This document shows, piece by piece, positions 21,033 to 30,846 of a stretch of 64,000 nucleotides of DNA. A program made the translations under genes and the position numbers. The stretch comes from Rhodothermales bacterium (GTDB lineage: Bacteria > Bacteroidota > Rhodothermia > Rhodothermales > JANQRZ01). The DNA is taken from the NCBI GenBank assembly GCA_028284265.1, contig JANQRZ010000006.1, positions 1 through 64,000 of the forward strand, read 5' to 3'. The first letter of the stretch is position 1. Each line of letters starts with the position of its first letter. The notes beneath the pieces were generated by a model. That model made no database searches. It was not told where the DNA came from and saw only the letters and a program-made list of their open reading frames with translations.

Positions 21033-23135
21033 TTAAGCCGCGACTGGCTCGGGCCGCCACTGCATCGCCACGAGCATCTCGGCAAGGAGGAACAGCAGCG
21101 CAGCCATCAAGAAAACATTCCACAACTCCACGCCCGTCCGCTCCTCGGCGATGCGCTCGGCTGCCGCGAGGCCCTGCCCACCCGCTGCATCGAGCAACCG
21201 AACCTCCGCTCCTGTCGCTGCGATCAACCGGCGGCGCGCTTCGTCGGGCGCGAGGGTCGAGAGGTCGGACTCACGGGCATCGGGGTTGAAGGCCACACGG
21301 CGGATGAGGCGCTCGTCCTGCATCACGTCATAGACCCCCGGCTCGCGGACGGTGTCGTCGATTTCCAGCAGCACGCCGCCGGGGACACTGCGCTGCTCCG
21401 GGGCGAACTCGGTCCCGTCCGGCCCGACGAGTCGCAACCCTTCGGTGCCGCCGGAGACGCGGAGCGCACCAGCCTGCCGGACGGTCAGCGCCTCGCCCGT
21501 GTCAGCGTCGGCGGCGAGGTAGTAGACGGCACGGTAGAGCAGCGGGACAAAGAGGCCGCGCACGGGGAAGTCACTCCAGCGCGGGTCCGGGGCGACGGCG
21601 AAGACGAACGCCGTGCCCTGCCCGCTCCGAAGCTCCTGCAGAAACGGCGTGCCGGTGGAGAGCGCGATGAGTGTGTTCTCATCTCCGACACCGGGCTGAT
21701 AGGGTCGGGCGAAGGCGATGGCCGGACTTTCGAGCCGGGCTTGACCGGAGGTGCCATCGAAGACACCCTCGAAGAGCGGGTGCTCCAAGTCGACCCGTCC
21801 GAACTGCGCGACGGGCCGTACTCCGCCGAGTTGCCCGACCGTATCGCCGAGCCGCCCGCCACCGAGCGCAATGAAGAGCGCATCGTAGTCGGCGGCGTTC
21901 GCTCGTTCGGACGGGAAGACCATCAGCCCGCCGCCGCCCTGCACGAACTGCGTGAGCGCTGCCTGCTCCCCGCTCGCCAGACTCTCCGGCCCGACGAGCA
22001 CGACCACATCGAACCCGTCGAGGTTCTGCGCGGCGAGGGCTGTCTCCGGCACCGTCGTCACAGCGAAACGGGTCTGCTCGCCGCCGAGGGAGAGTGCGAG
22101 GTCGGCGAGGTCGGCGCGCTGGCCTGCGCCACGGACGAGGAGCACACGCCGAGTCTCGGGGACGTGGAGCACGAGGTGGCGCGTGTTGTCCCACTCGAAC
22201 TCGTCCTCTTCGGTATGAACCTCGCCCGCGAGCCAGCCGCGCGTCTGCGGCGTGGCCGTGAACGTGACCGTCGCCGGGACATTCGGCATGAGGTCGGTGG
22301 TAGCCTGCGCCACGCGCTCGCCATTGAGGTAGAGGCTCGCGGTGTAGCCCTCCAGCGGCTCAGTGCCATAGGCGATGAGCGTGGCCTCGACCTCGACGGG
22401 CTGCCCGACTTCGACGATCCGGCTGAGGACACGCGCCTCCGTCACGGCGACGTTCGTGTGCCGACGCTCGCCGACCGGAAGAAGTGTGACACGCACGCCC
22501 TCGGGCACCGGCACCCGCGCCGAGTCGAGGAACGTTGAGGCTTGCAGGTCGGAGACGATGAGCACCTCGCGGTTCAGGTTGGTGGCCCCTTCAAGGAGCG
22601 CGAACCCCCTACCGACAGCGCTCCCGGCGGTCGTCGCTCCAGCCTCCGGCTCTAGCTCTGCAATCGCATCGAGCGCAGGACCGGGATTGCGAAATGCCTC
22701 GGGCCGCCCGGTCGCCGCGGTCCCGACGACGAACACCTCATCGCCCGTCTCCGACGTTTCGACGACCGCCGAGGCCAGTTCCTGCGCCTGCGTCATCAGG
22801 TCGCCCTGCGCGTCGCGGACGGTCATCGAGAGCGAGTGGTCGAGGACGAGCGCGGTCGAGGTCTCGACCTGCCCGCCGAAGACGGTCGCCCATCCGCTCT
22901 GGACTGTCGGACGCGCGAAGGCGAGGACGAGGCACGCGATGGCGAGCGTGCGGAGCGCGAGGAGGATCCACTGCTTGATGCGGACCCGGCGCATGGTGCT
23001 CTTCTGCAACTCATGCAGGAACGCCAGCGAGGAGAAGTCCACCGTCCGCGGCTTGCGGAAGTTGAAGAGGTGGATCAGGATCGGAATCGCCGCCGCCGCG
23101 AGGCCGAGCAGCACGAGCGGGTTGAGAAAGGCCAT
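21033..23135 (-). CDS. BatA N-terminal-type membrane protein with VWA-like region
   Basis: MAFLNPLVLLGLAAAAIPILIHLFNFRKPRTVDFSSLAFLHELQKSTMRRVRIKQWILLALRTLAIACLVLAFARP; TALVLDHSLSMTVRDAQGDLM. Confidence 0.88.
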   Translation of the reverse strand: MAFLNPLVLLGLAAAAIPILIHLFNFRKPRTVDFSSLAFLHELQKSTMRRVRIKQWILLALRTLAIACLVLAFARPTVQSGWATVFGGQVETSTALVLDHSLSMTVRDAQGDLMTQAQELASAVVETSETGDEVFVVGTAATGRPEAFRNPGPALDAIAELEPEAGATTAGSAVGRGFALLEGATNLNREVLIVSDLQASTFLDSARVPVPEGVRVTLLPVGERRHTNVAVTEARVLSRIVEVGQPVEVEATLIAYGTEPLEGYTASLYLNGERVAQATTDLMPNVPATVTFTATPQTRGWLAGEVHTEEDEFEWDNTRHLVLHVPETRRVLLVRGAGQRADLADLALSLGGEQTRFAVTTVPETALAAQNLDGFDVVVLVGPESLASGEQAALTQFVQGGGGLMVFPSERANAADYDALFIALGGGRLGDTVGQLGGVRPVAQFGRVDLEHPLFEGVFDGTSGQARLESPAIAFARPYQPGVGDENTLIALSTGTPFLQELRSGQGTAFVFAVAPDPRWSDFPVRGLFVPLLYRAVYYLAADADTGEALTVRQAGALRVSGGTEGLRLVGPDGTEFAPEQRSVPGGVLLEIDDTVREPGVYDVMQDERLIRRVAFNPDARESDLSTLAPDEARRRLIAATGAEVRLLDAAGGQGLAAAERIAEERTGVELWNVFLMAALLFLLAEMLVAMQWRPEPVAA

Positions 23136-23136
23136 C

Positions 23137-23207
23137 GGGGAACTGAAACGGGCGGGGCTGAACAAGTAGAACCGAACGGCTCAGTTCCCCAACGGTTCAG
23201 CCCCGCC
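23137..23207 (-). promoter_or_regulatory. Pseudoknot-compatible structured leader directly before the BatA-like start codon
   Basis: Minus strand order: GGCGGGGCTGAAC (23207-23195), GGGGAACTGA (23190-23181), GTTCAGCCCCGCC (23163-23151), TCAGTTCCCC (23146-23137). Interleaved perfect complements of 13 and 10 nt (a-b-a'-b'), ending 1 nt before the ATG at 23135. Confidence 0.6.
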
Positions 23208-23228
23208 GCTTCGTTTCCTACCTCCGCC

Positions 23229-24596
23229 TCACTCTTCGATGGAGAATGTCTGCAAGTCCTGCGTGGTCAGCACGGGCGTGCGTCCGTAGGGCGTGTCGGC
23301 GTAGACCCACCAGACATATGGACGACCGACCGATAGCGGTAGTGAGGTCATGCGGACCCGCTCCTCGCCGTCCACCGTCACCAACTGCCCCGGCCCATCT
23401 GAGGTCGCCGTGCTGGGGAAATTGAAGGTTTCTGTGCTGTCCTCTGGTGCCTCAAACGCTTCCACGACGCGCACGCGGTAGGTGGCAGGACCGCACTTCG
23501 CTGGAAGCCACTCGAAGTTCACGCTCACGGCGCCCGTGTTGTTGAAGGGTGTCTCGATGGTCGCACCGTTTGAGGGTGCGCGTGTCGTGAGCTTGTCCGG
23601 CGGCCCCGCCGTCTCGAAGGCCATGAACGGCGTGAACGGCCCGCTGGCGAGGGTCCCGTCCTCACGGGCACAGCTTGCCCGGACACGCCACTCGTAGGCC
23701 TCGTTCTGCAGGAGCGACTCGGCGGTCGAGTTCGTGTTGAAGTCGAAGACGATGCACGACTCATTGCTGCCCGACCAATGGGCGCTTGACCCGTCGGTCC
23801 AGTCACCGAGACACGATGCCTGACCAGCCTGGCGGATCTCTACCTGATAGGCCTTGTTGGTAGCCGCCGCGCCCTCCACGGGTTGCCACATGAAGCTCGG
23901 AATAGCCACATTGCCTGCGATGATCCCTGCACACGTCTCCCCGTCCAGCGGTCCGTCCACCACGAGCGGGTCCAGCACGGGCGAGGCGAGGCCGCCATCG
24001 GGAGCCATATCGTCCGGGCACGTCGCCGGGTTGTTGTTCACCACAGGCGGATCGCCGACGCCACCGCCCCCGTTGTTGTTACCCCCATTGTTATTCCCGC
24101 CACTGTTGCATGCGGCGTTCGCCGCTGCGTCGAAGGCCACCGTCACGCGCTCGCTGAAGACAGACCGCGTGGCCTCACCGGCGCGCTCGTACTTCGCCTG
24201 AAGGTTCATCACCAGCTTCTCGCTGCTGCCGAGCGGCTCGGCAAAGTCGAAGCGGAGAAACACCTCAAGGTCATCGCCGAGCGGTAGGCCCACGTCCACG
24301 CCTCCGGTGTTGCGGATGTACCAGTCGTCGTCCTCGCCGAAGGCTGGACCGACAGGATCGCTGGCGTAGAGGCTCGGCGGGTTCATCGCGATGTGGTTGC
24401 GCCCCCAGTTGACGATGAGGTCTGTGATCATCTCGTCATCGCGATCGATGGCAACCCAAACGAGGGGACGACCGCAGTTGTACTCTACTTGGGTGATGGT
24501 CACCTCGGGCGCGTCTTCATCCCGATCACAGGCCGTGAAGAAGACCGCGGCGAAGAGGCAGAGGGCTGGTAGGCGGAGGACGCGAAGGGTAGTCAT
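23229..24596 (-). CDS. Hypothetical lipoprotein with Fn3-like repeats and Asn/Gly-rich linker
   Basis: LCLFAAVFFTACDRDEDAPEVTITQVEYNCGRPLVWVAIDRDDEMI; linker CNSGGNNNGGNNNGGGGVGD; AYEWRVRASC / RPYVWWVYADTP. Confidence 0.72.
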   Translation of the reverse strand: MTTLRVLRLPALCLFAAVFFTACDRDEDAPEVTITQVEYNCGRPLVWVAIDRDDEMITDLIVNWGRNHIAMNPPSLYASDPVGPAFGEDDDWYIRNTGGVDVGLPLGDDLEVFLRFDFAEPLGSSEKLVMNLQAKYERAGEATRSVFSERVTVAFDAAANAACNSGGNNNGGNNNGGGGVGDPPVVNNNPATCPDDMAPDGGLASPVLDPLVVDGPLDGETCAGIIAGNVAIPSFMWQPVEGAAATNKAYQVEIRQAGQASCLGDWTDGSSAHWSGSNESCIVFDFNTNSTAESLLQNEAYEWRVRASCAREDGTLASGPFTPFMAFETAGPPDKLTTRAPSNGATIETPFNNTGAVSVNFEWLPAKCGPATYRVRVVEAFEAPEDSTETFNFPSTATSDGPGQLVTVDGEERVRMTSLPLSVGRPYVWWVYADTPYGRTPVLTTQDLQTFSIEE

Positions 24597-24613
24597 TGGA
24601 GTAGGCGGTTGGT

Positions 24614-24653
24614 CTCTATCCGCTCTATCGCAAAACCGGATCGCTGCGTATCA
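24614..24653 (-). promoter_or_regulatory. Bipartite motif copy D (diverged), upstream of the 23229-24596 lipoprotein gene
   Basis: Minus strand TGATACGCAG CGATCCGG TTTTGCGA TAGAGCGGATAGAG; motif 5' end 57 nt from ATG. Confidence 0.45.
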
Positions 24654-27600
24654 TCTCAGAAGCGTGACGCGGCGGGTCGCGGCGAAGCCGCTCGCCGTCA
24701 TCCGCACGAGGTAGACCCCACTCGGCAGGTCCGCACCGTCAAGCACCACCTCGTAGCGACCGGCTCTGCGTTCGTCATCCACGAGCCGGACTACCTCCCG
24801 CCCGAGCACGTCATAGACCGCGAGCGTCACCCGTCCGGCTTCGGGCAGTGCGAACGCCACCGTCGTCTCCCGGCTGAACGGGTTAGGATACACGTCCGAC
24901 AGGGAAGCTTCTGTTGGCAGCGCCTCGCTCGATGCCGCCTCGGCAGCACTCGTCTCTGACGCGGTGTCTTCCGCCAGTACCCACGGCTTCGCCTCAAGCA
25001 CCGCCCAGCCCTCCGAATCACCTTCGCGCGCCGATCCACTCACCACAACCGCGAAATCCTCTTGGTCCACGGCCACGTTCGGGAATTGGCCGATTCGTAG
25101 CGAGTAGGCATACGACCCGGCGGGCGCACTCCCCGGCACCTGCTGCGTGAAGCTGCTCGTCACCATCTGCCCGGCAGGCAGCGTCCCCGAGAGTATCATG
25201 CCCTGCGCGACGGTGCTGCCGTTGCGCTCGGCGCGGAAGAAGAAGTCACCCGTCACCGAGGCGGCAGTGTTGTTGGTAATCGTGTAGTCGAAGGAAATCT
25301 GCCCGCTGGGGGCGACCGTCAGCGGCGAGGTGTTCGTCGCCGTGAGGAAGATGCCTGGCATCACGCCCGTGTCCTCAACCTCAACCGACAGCGCGAACTC
25401 GCTCGTGGCGCGATAGCCCTCGGGGATCGCACCGGCTACCTCGGTCGCGTTGACCGTCACGAAGCTGCCTGCGGGATAGGCCCCCACGCCGAGGGTCTCG
25501 GTGCCACTCGCATTGCTTGCACCGTTGGTCGTCGTCGTGGCGAGGGCGTTCGGGTTGGCGCACTCGCCATAGCCCGATGGATCAGGCGACGAGACCCGGC
25601 AGAAGAGTAGCTCGTAGGTCGTGTTCGCCTCGGCGTTGAGCGTCCACTCGATGATCGAGTTCGAGCCGTCGTTCTCCGCCGATGTGATGACCGGGAAGTT
25701 GAGCTTGCCGTTGGCTCCGGTGTCGCCGTCGCCCGTGTCGTTCGGATTCGGCCCATTCGGGGCGAGGTCCACCGCGAGGTCGCCGTTGTCGCGGATGATG
25801 TTGCCGACGACGGCGATGTCCTGGCACGGCGCACCGATGAAAATGCCGTCGCCGCCGTTGAAGTAGATGCGGTTGGGCGAGAAGTTCTGCCCGATGCGAA
25901 CGTCGGACGCATTGCTACAGAAGATGCCCGCGCGCCCCGCCCCGCTCGGCGGCCCATTGCCGAGGTCGTCACCCTCGGCGTTGGTGCCGATGAAGTTGTT
26001 TTCGAAGACGTGACCGCTGGTGCCGTTGAAGAGGAAGACCCCGTTGTCGGTGTTGCCGCTCAGGGTGTTGGCCTGCACGAGGGCGTCGGCAGCGGACTCG
26101 GAAAAGACGAGACCCGTCTGGCCGTTGGGCCGGGCGGCGAGACCATCGGCGGTGGTGCCCACGAAGTTGCCCGTGATGACAGGGGCAGAGGAGACGAACC
26201 CGCCCGCTGAGCGTCCGACTTCTTGGCCCCGGTCCCCATCGGCACGGAGATTCGGCTGCTCGAAGAAAATGCCCGAGCCGCTGTTGCCGGAGACGACGTT
26301 CCCCGTGAGCGTGAGGTTGTCGCTCCCGAAGATGGAGATACCGCTGTTGTTGAAGCCGTCCACGACACCGTTGGGTCGGATATCACCGCTGGCATTCAGC
26401 CCGACCGTGTTGCCTTCGATGGTCGCGTTGGGACTGAAGCTCAGAGCGATGCCGTTCCACGTATTGCCACTCGCCATATTATCGCGCAGCGTCACCCCAT
26501 CGCTCTCGCGCACTTCGATGCCATTTCGGGCATTGGGTCGCAAGTCACCCGCATCGTTCAGCCCCACCGTGTTGCCTTCGATGAGGGCATTATCTGCGTT
26601 GAACAGGAAGAGGCCGTCGTCTAAGCTATTCGCCACGGTGTTGGCTCGCACAACGTGATCGATGCCGTTCTGGACGGTGATTCCGATGCCCTCGTTGGGA
26701 CGGGCTGCTCCGGCAGCGTTCAGGCCCACCGTGTTGCCCTCAACCAGCGCTGCGTCGAGGTTAATTACACTGATACCGGCCACGACGATGCCTCCCGCAT
26801 CACGAACCGACACGACGTTGTCCAAAACGCTAGCATTCGATCCCCCGAATACGGAGACGCCTATATCCCCGTTGGGGCGGGCTGTTCCGGCATCGTTTAG
26901 GCCTACTGTGTTCCCCTCGATCAACAGTAGCCCAAGATCGGAGGATGGACTGAAGACGCTGATGCCATCATCTTCATTGCTGCCCACAAGGTTGTTTTGG
27001 ATCGTGACGGAGGGATCGACTGCTGACGAACTGGAATGCGAGAAGGCAATGCCACGCGCACCATTTCCGAGCGCGGTCGTCCGGTCCAGCGCCAACCCCA
27101 CGATGTTACCCACCACCTCGATGACCTCGGCACCACCCACTCGAACACCGTCATCGCCATTGCCCGAAATGAGGTTGTCGTGGATGCTGATCATGTCGCC
27201 AGCACCACCACTAACACCTCCAGCGATTCCGGTTCCGTTGCCGAGTGCTTGACTTCCATCGATGTCCGCACCCACGATGTTGCGCCGGATCAGCAGACTA
27301 TCCCCTGCGAAGCGCGCCGCACCACCGAGGCCAAGGCTGCTGTTTGCCGAGGCGAGATTGTTCTGTATGGTGCCGCTGTACACAAAGAGGCCGATGAGAT
27401 TCCCCGCTGCCGCCTGCCCCGTGTGATCGCTCCCCACGTAGTTGCATTCAGCGAGATGGGAGGCATCGTCGTTGGCATCCCTTTCGAGGAAGATGCCGTA
27501 GAACGAAAAGTTCTGGACGACGAGGCCCCGCACCGTCGTCCGGGGAGCAAACCCAACGAGTCCGCTTGCCGATGGATCGGTCAGCAAGCTTCCGTCGAGC

Positions 27601-28562
27601 ACCACGCGGAGGTCATGCGGCTGGCCCGCCACGAGGTCACCACACGAGGCCCCCGGCTGGGTCAGCCCGTCAATCACTAGGTCCGGTGCCGTGATCTCAG
27701 GCAGCGCTGTTGGGCTGGAGACAGTAATCTTCCACACACCCGGTGCGATCTCGGACCCGGCAGGCCCATCGTCGATGTCGAAGTGAATGGCAGACGGCCC
27801 GGTGCTCCCTTGTGCGTTCGCCTCTTCGATGGCTGCGCGCAGCGTGCATTCGCGGGTGGTAATCCCATCAACCACGACCGAGAAACCGGTGAAGCACTGA
27901 CCATCACCGAGGTTTGTGTCGGGCCGCTCGTAGGCACTGTTGACGATGAAATCGAAGCTCGGCGGCGGACCTGCCGCGATGTTATCCAGCGCCAGCGTAG
28001 CAGCGATGGTTGTACCCGGGGTCGTCGGCGTGGGACTGTGGTAGATGCGGAGCTTCGTAACCCCTGCCAGCGTCGTGGAAACGCTGGTGGCACCCTGTGT
28101 AGGCGCAAGGTCAGCGGGCCTCACCGAAAACGTGGCCTGCTGCCACCCACTGCCTGCCGGAAGCGAAAACCCGGAGGCAGAGACCCATCGTCCACCCGGT
28201 CCTTCAAGCCACACCCGCAAGATGAGATCGGTCGCACCGAGATTGTTGACCGAGGCGGAGATGGTCTCAACCCCCGCCGCTGTGTAGTTGCCCGTCCACT
28301 GCGCAGTGTTGAAGACGGTGAGCTTGCTGGCAATCCCGCCGGTACCCGTAGAGGTAACCTGAAGGGCAAAGTCGCCTGCCCCCTGCGGCCCCAGATCCGA
28401 CACGGTGACAACCGCCCCACTATTGATCCCTTGGCGCCAATTCTGGGTACTGCCGTCTTGAAAATCATCCAGCAGCCCGGTGGAAACCTGAGCAGAGACC
28501 GAGGCGATCGGCAGAAGTATGGCGAGATAGACAAGTCGAAGAACCGAAGAGAAGGAAGGCAT
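24651..28562 (-). CDS. Giant CSLREA/right-handed parallel beta-helix protein with T9SS sorting domain
   Basis: TTRECTLRAAIEEANAQG; many IEGNTVGLNDAG..RPN..GI.V repeats; C-term VYPNPFSRETTVAFALPEAGRVTLAVYDVLGREVVRLVDDERRAGRYEVVLDGADLPSGVYLVRMT. Confidence 0.92.
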   Translation of the reverse strand: MPSFSSVLRLVYLAILLPIASVSAQVSTGLLDDFQDGSTQNWRQGINSGAVVTVSDLGPQGAGDFALQVTSTGTGGIASKLTVFNTAQWTGNYTAAGVETISASVNNLGATDLILRVWLEGPGGRWVSASGFSLPAGSGWQQATFSVRPADLAPTQGATSVSTTLAGVTKLRIYHSPTPTTPGTTIAATLALDNIAAGPPPSFDFIVNSAYERPDTNLGDGQCFTGFSVVVDGITTRECTLRAAIEEANAQGSTGPSAIHFDIDDGPAGSEIAPGVWKITVSSPTALPEITAPDLVIDGLTQPGASCGDLVAGQPHDLRVVLDGSLLTDPSASGLVGFAPRTTVRGLVVQNFSFYGIFLERDANDDASHLAECNYVGSDHTGQAAAGNLIGLFVYSGTIQNNLASANSSLGLGGAARFAGDSLLIRRNIVGADIDGSQALGNGTGIAGGVSGGAGDMISIHDNLISGNGDDGVRVGGAEVIEVVGNIVGLALDRTTALGNGARGIAFSHSSSSAVDPSVTIQNNLVGSNEDDGISVFSPSSDLGLLLIEGNTVGLNDAGTARPNGDIGVSVFGGSNASVLDNVVSVRDAGGIVVAGISVINLDAALVEGNTVGLNAAGAARPNEGIGITVQNGIDHVVRANTVANSLDDGLFLFNADNALIEGNTVGLNDAGDLRPNARNGIEVRESDGVTLRDNMASGNTWNGIALSFSPNATIEGNTVGLNASGDIRPNGVVDGFNNSGISIFGSDNLTLTGNVVSGNSGSGIFFEQPNLRADGDRGQEVGRSAGGFVSSAPVITGNFVGTTADGLAARPNGQTGLVFSESAADALVQANTLSGNTDNGVFLFNGTSGHVFENNFIGTNAEGDDLGNGPPSGAGRAGIFCSNASDVRIGQNFSPNRIYFNGGDGIFIGAPCQDIAVVGNIIRDNGDLAVDLAPNGPNPNDTGDGDTGANGKLNFPVITSAENDGSNSIIEWTLNAEANTTYELLFCRVSSPDPSGYGECANPNALATTTTNGASNASGTETLGVGAYPAGSFVTVNATEVAGAIPEGYRATSEFALSVEVEDTGVMPGIFLTATNTSPLTVAPSGQISFDYTITNNTAASVTGDFFFRAERNGSTVAQGMILSGTLPAGQMVTSSFTQQVPGSAPAGSYAYSLRIGQFPNVAVDQEDFAVVVSGSAREGDSEGWAVLEAKPWVLAEDTASETSAAEAASSEALPTEASLSDVYPNPFSRETTVAFALPEAGRVTLAVYDVLGREVVRLVDDERRAGRYEVVLDGADLPSGVYLVRMTASGFAATRRVTLLR

Positions 28563-28653
28563 GAGACTAGAGGTTTGGGGTGCGAAGGCAGGGCTGGCGG
28601 TGGGTGGGTTTGGTTATCTCATCGGGACGGCCTCGTATCACCGCCCTTCCGAA

Positions 28654-30714
28654 TCAGCGGAGCAGCGTGACGCGGCGGGTCTCGGCGAAGCCGTCGGCGG
28701 TCATTCGCACGAGGTAAGCCCCGCTTGGCAGGCTCCGCGCGTCGAGCATCGCCTCGTAGCGACCGGCGGCTCGATTCTCATCCACGAGCCGCACAACCTC
28801 ACGACCCAGCACGTCAAAGACCGCGAGCGTGACGCGACTGGCCTCGGGGACGGCATAGCGCAGCGTCGCCCGCTCGGCGAAGGGGTTCGGATAGGCGCGG
28901 TCCAGCGCGAAGGCTGTCGGCAATGCCTCGGCGGTGTCATCTTCATTCGAGACCGGCTGGCCGATCACTAGCTCGGCCCCGTCGTCGGTGACATCGATAA
29001 ACGCCTCCAACCCGTCGGGGAGGTCGAGCGCGTCAAAGCTGCCAGAGACCGACGCGGCGGGAATGATCAGGAAGCGGTCGCCGTCCGCAGGCTCGAACCC
29101 ATCGGTGAGGGTGACGCGGAGCGTGCCGCCGAGCGTGGCTGTGCCCGTCACGCTGAGTTGGTCGAAGTCGGTGCCGGGCGTCGGGCCGCCGATCTCGATG
29201 TCGAGGACGCCTTCGGGCTGCATCGCGGGCCAGTTGCTATCGACCGCGAGCACGCCGGGAGAGGTACCGGGTTGCCACGTCGCCCGGTTGGTGACGGGGC
29301 TGCCGGGGAAGGCGACAGCACCGATGCCAGTGATTGAAACCGACTCCGTGAGGGTACGCGTCCCGAAAACGAACTCCAGCCTTCCGGTTTCTGCGATGTC
29401 GTAGCGCCCCGTATCGGTGCCATTGGCGTTGAGTTGGAGTGTCCCCGTCTCGATACGGATCTCGCCCTCGTTGTTCATCTCGCCGCCGAAGCGGAGCGTA
29501 CCGCCATCGTGAATGACCGTGCCAGTGTTCTGGAACGTGACGAAATTCGTCTGGCGCTCACCAGGCCCCGAGGACGTGAACGTGCCTGCGTTCTCGAACA
29601 CGGTGGTGGTGGTGCCCGAGGAGAAATCAGCGTCGCCGGTCCACGTCACCGGCCCCTCGGTACGGAGTGTCCGCGTGCCACTGAGGCTGACGTTCGCACC
29701 GCCGATGGTGAGCGGGACGCTCGGCCCGAGGGTCGTCGTCCCGCTGCCTTCCATGCGACCGCCCGACCAATCGAGCGAGTTCGTGACGGTGAGCGTACCG
29801 CTACCGTCTAGGAAACCAGCCTCCAGCACGAGGTCCGAGATCGTTGCATCAGCATCGAGCCGGAGACCGCCGCCGCTGCCCAGCATGTGCGTCGTCGTCA
29901 CGTCGTAGGTATCGGTGACGGTGAACCGACTGCCGAATGTGTTGACGGTGACAGTCTCGCCTGTGATGCTCGCCTGTGTGCTGTTTCCACGGCCGCTCAG
30001 AAGAAGCTCCGCTCCGCTCAGGACCTCGATGGACCCGGTTCCCGTCGTTCCCGTGCTATTGAAGCTGCTGATGTCGAGGATGCCGTCTTCGACACGGATG
30101 AGGCCGTCGTTGACAAGGCCCGAGCCGATGGTGGCTCCGCCTTCGCCCATCCGGCGGATGGTGCCCGTCGCGCTGTTCATGACGGCGTCGGCGAGGTCCG
30201 AGAAGGTGATGCTCCCCTCGCCCATCGCGAGGAGAAGCTCCCCGTTGTTGACGAGGCGACCGCCGCCCTGCCATGTCCCGGAGCCGTCCCACAGAATGGA
30301 GCCGTCGTTGACGAGCGTGCGCCCGCTACTCATCTGGTAGCGGCTCGTGCCCTCAGCCATGTGCCCCGTTGCTCCGGAGGCGAGGGTAATGGTGCCGGTG
30401 CCCCGGAACGTCTCGAAGCCGGTTCCGCCGCCCTCCCATTGGAGGTGATCGGTGATGGTCAGGTCGAAGTCGCCCGCGACCGCCCCAAGGCCTTCGACCT
30501 CCAGCCCGGCGATGGTCGTGTTCTCGGTGAGCGTGGCGATGACGATGCTGCTGCTCTCAACGACGGCGGTATCAGCAGCGGCGGGAATGCCCTCGGGCGA
30601 CCAGTTGGCAGGCTCGGTCCAGTCGCCCGAGGAGCCGCCGACCCACTCGTAGCGGGTCTGGGCATCGGCGGTGGCGGAGACGGCGAGCAGGGCGAGGAAG
30701 TAGAAATAGCGCAT
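28654..30714 (-). CDS. Autotransporter-like beta-helix protein with T9SS sorting domain
   Basis: YEWVGGSSGDWTEPANWSPEGIPAAADTAVV, repeated glycine/valine-rich coils, C-term AYPNPFAERATLRYAVPEASRVTLAVFDVLGREVVRLVDE. Confidence 0.85.
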   Translation of the reverse strand: MRYFYFLALLAVSATADAQTRYEWVGGSSGDWTEPANWSPEGIPAAADTAVVESSSIVIATLTENTTIAGLEVEGLGAVAGDFDLTITDHLQWEGGGTGFETFRGTGTITLASGATGHMAEGTSRYQMSSGRTLVNDGSILWDGSGTWQGGGRLVNNGELLLAMGEGSITFSDLADAVMNSATGTIRRMGEGGATIGSGLVNDGLIRVEDGILDISSFNSTGTTGTGSIEVLSGAELLLSGRGNSTQASITGETVTVNTFGSRFTVTDTYDVTTTHMLGSGGGLRLDADATISDLVLEAGFLDGSGTLTVTNSLDWSGGRMEGSGTTTLGPSVPLTIGGANVSLSGTRTLRTEGPVTWTGDADFSSGTTTTVFENAGTFTSSGPGERQTNFVTFQNTGTVIHDGGTLRFGGEMNNEGEIRIETGTLQLNANGTDTGRYDIAETGRLEFVFGTRTLTESVSITGIGAVAFPGSPVTNRATWQPGTSPGVLAVDSNWPAMQPEGVLDIEIGGPTPGTDFDQLSVTGTATLGGTLRVTLTDGFEPADGDRFLIIPAASVSGSFDALDLPDGLEAFIDVTDDGAELVIGQPVSNEDDTAEALPTAFALDRAYPNPFAERATLRYAVPEASRVTLAVFDVLGREVVRLVDENRAAGRYEAMLDARSLPSGAYLVRMTADGFAETRRVTLLR

Positions 30715-30735
30715 CGGATGGCGTGGTTGGTGAGG

Positions 30736-30775
30736 TGCTGCCTACCCAATCGCAGAACCTGTCGCCTGCGGATCA
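30736..30775 (-). promoter_or_regulatory. Bipartite motif copy F (diverged), between the beta-helix gene and the divergent sigma gene
   Basis: Minus strand TGATCCGCAG GCGACAGG TTCTGCGA TTGGGTAGGCAGCA; motif 5' end 61 nt from ATG 30714. Confidence 0.45.
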
Positions 30776-30846
30776 CCCGGGTTGCGCCAAACCTTGCGGC
30801 GGTACCACGCGTACCTTTCGACCGGGCTTCTCTTAGCAACCAACGC

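Noticed and set aside
21033-24596. Complete MoxR-BatABD aerotolerance-type operon
   Set aside because: Only a BatA-like N-terminal/VWA protein is present; no MoxR ATPase, BatB or BatD-like ORF adjacent
28562-28656. Possible extra copy of the bipartite motif upstream of the 24651-28562 gene (minus: TGATTCGGAAGGGCGGTGATACGAGG)
   Set aside because: Only aligns with indels, so fixed spacing is lost; kept out of the motif set
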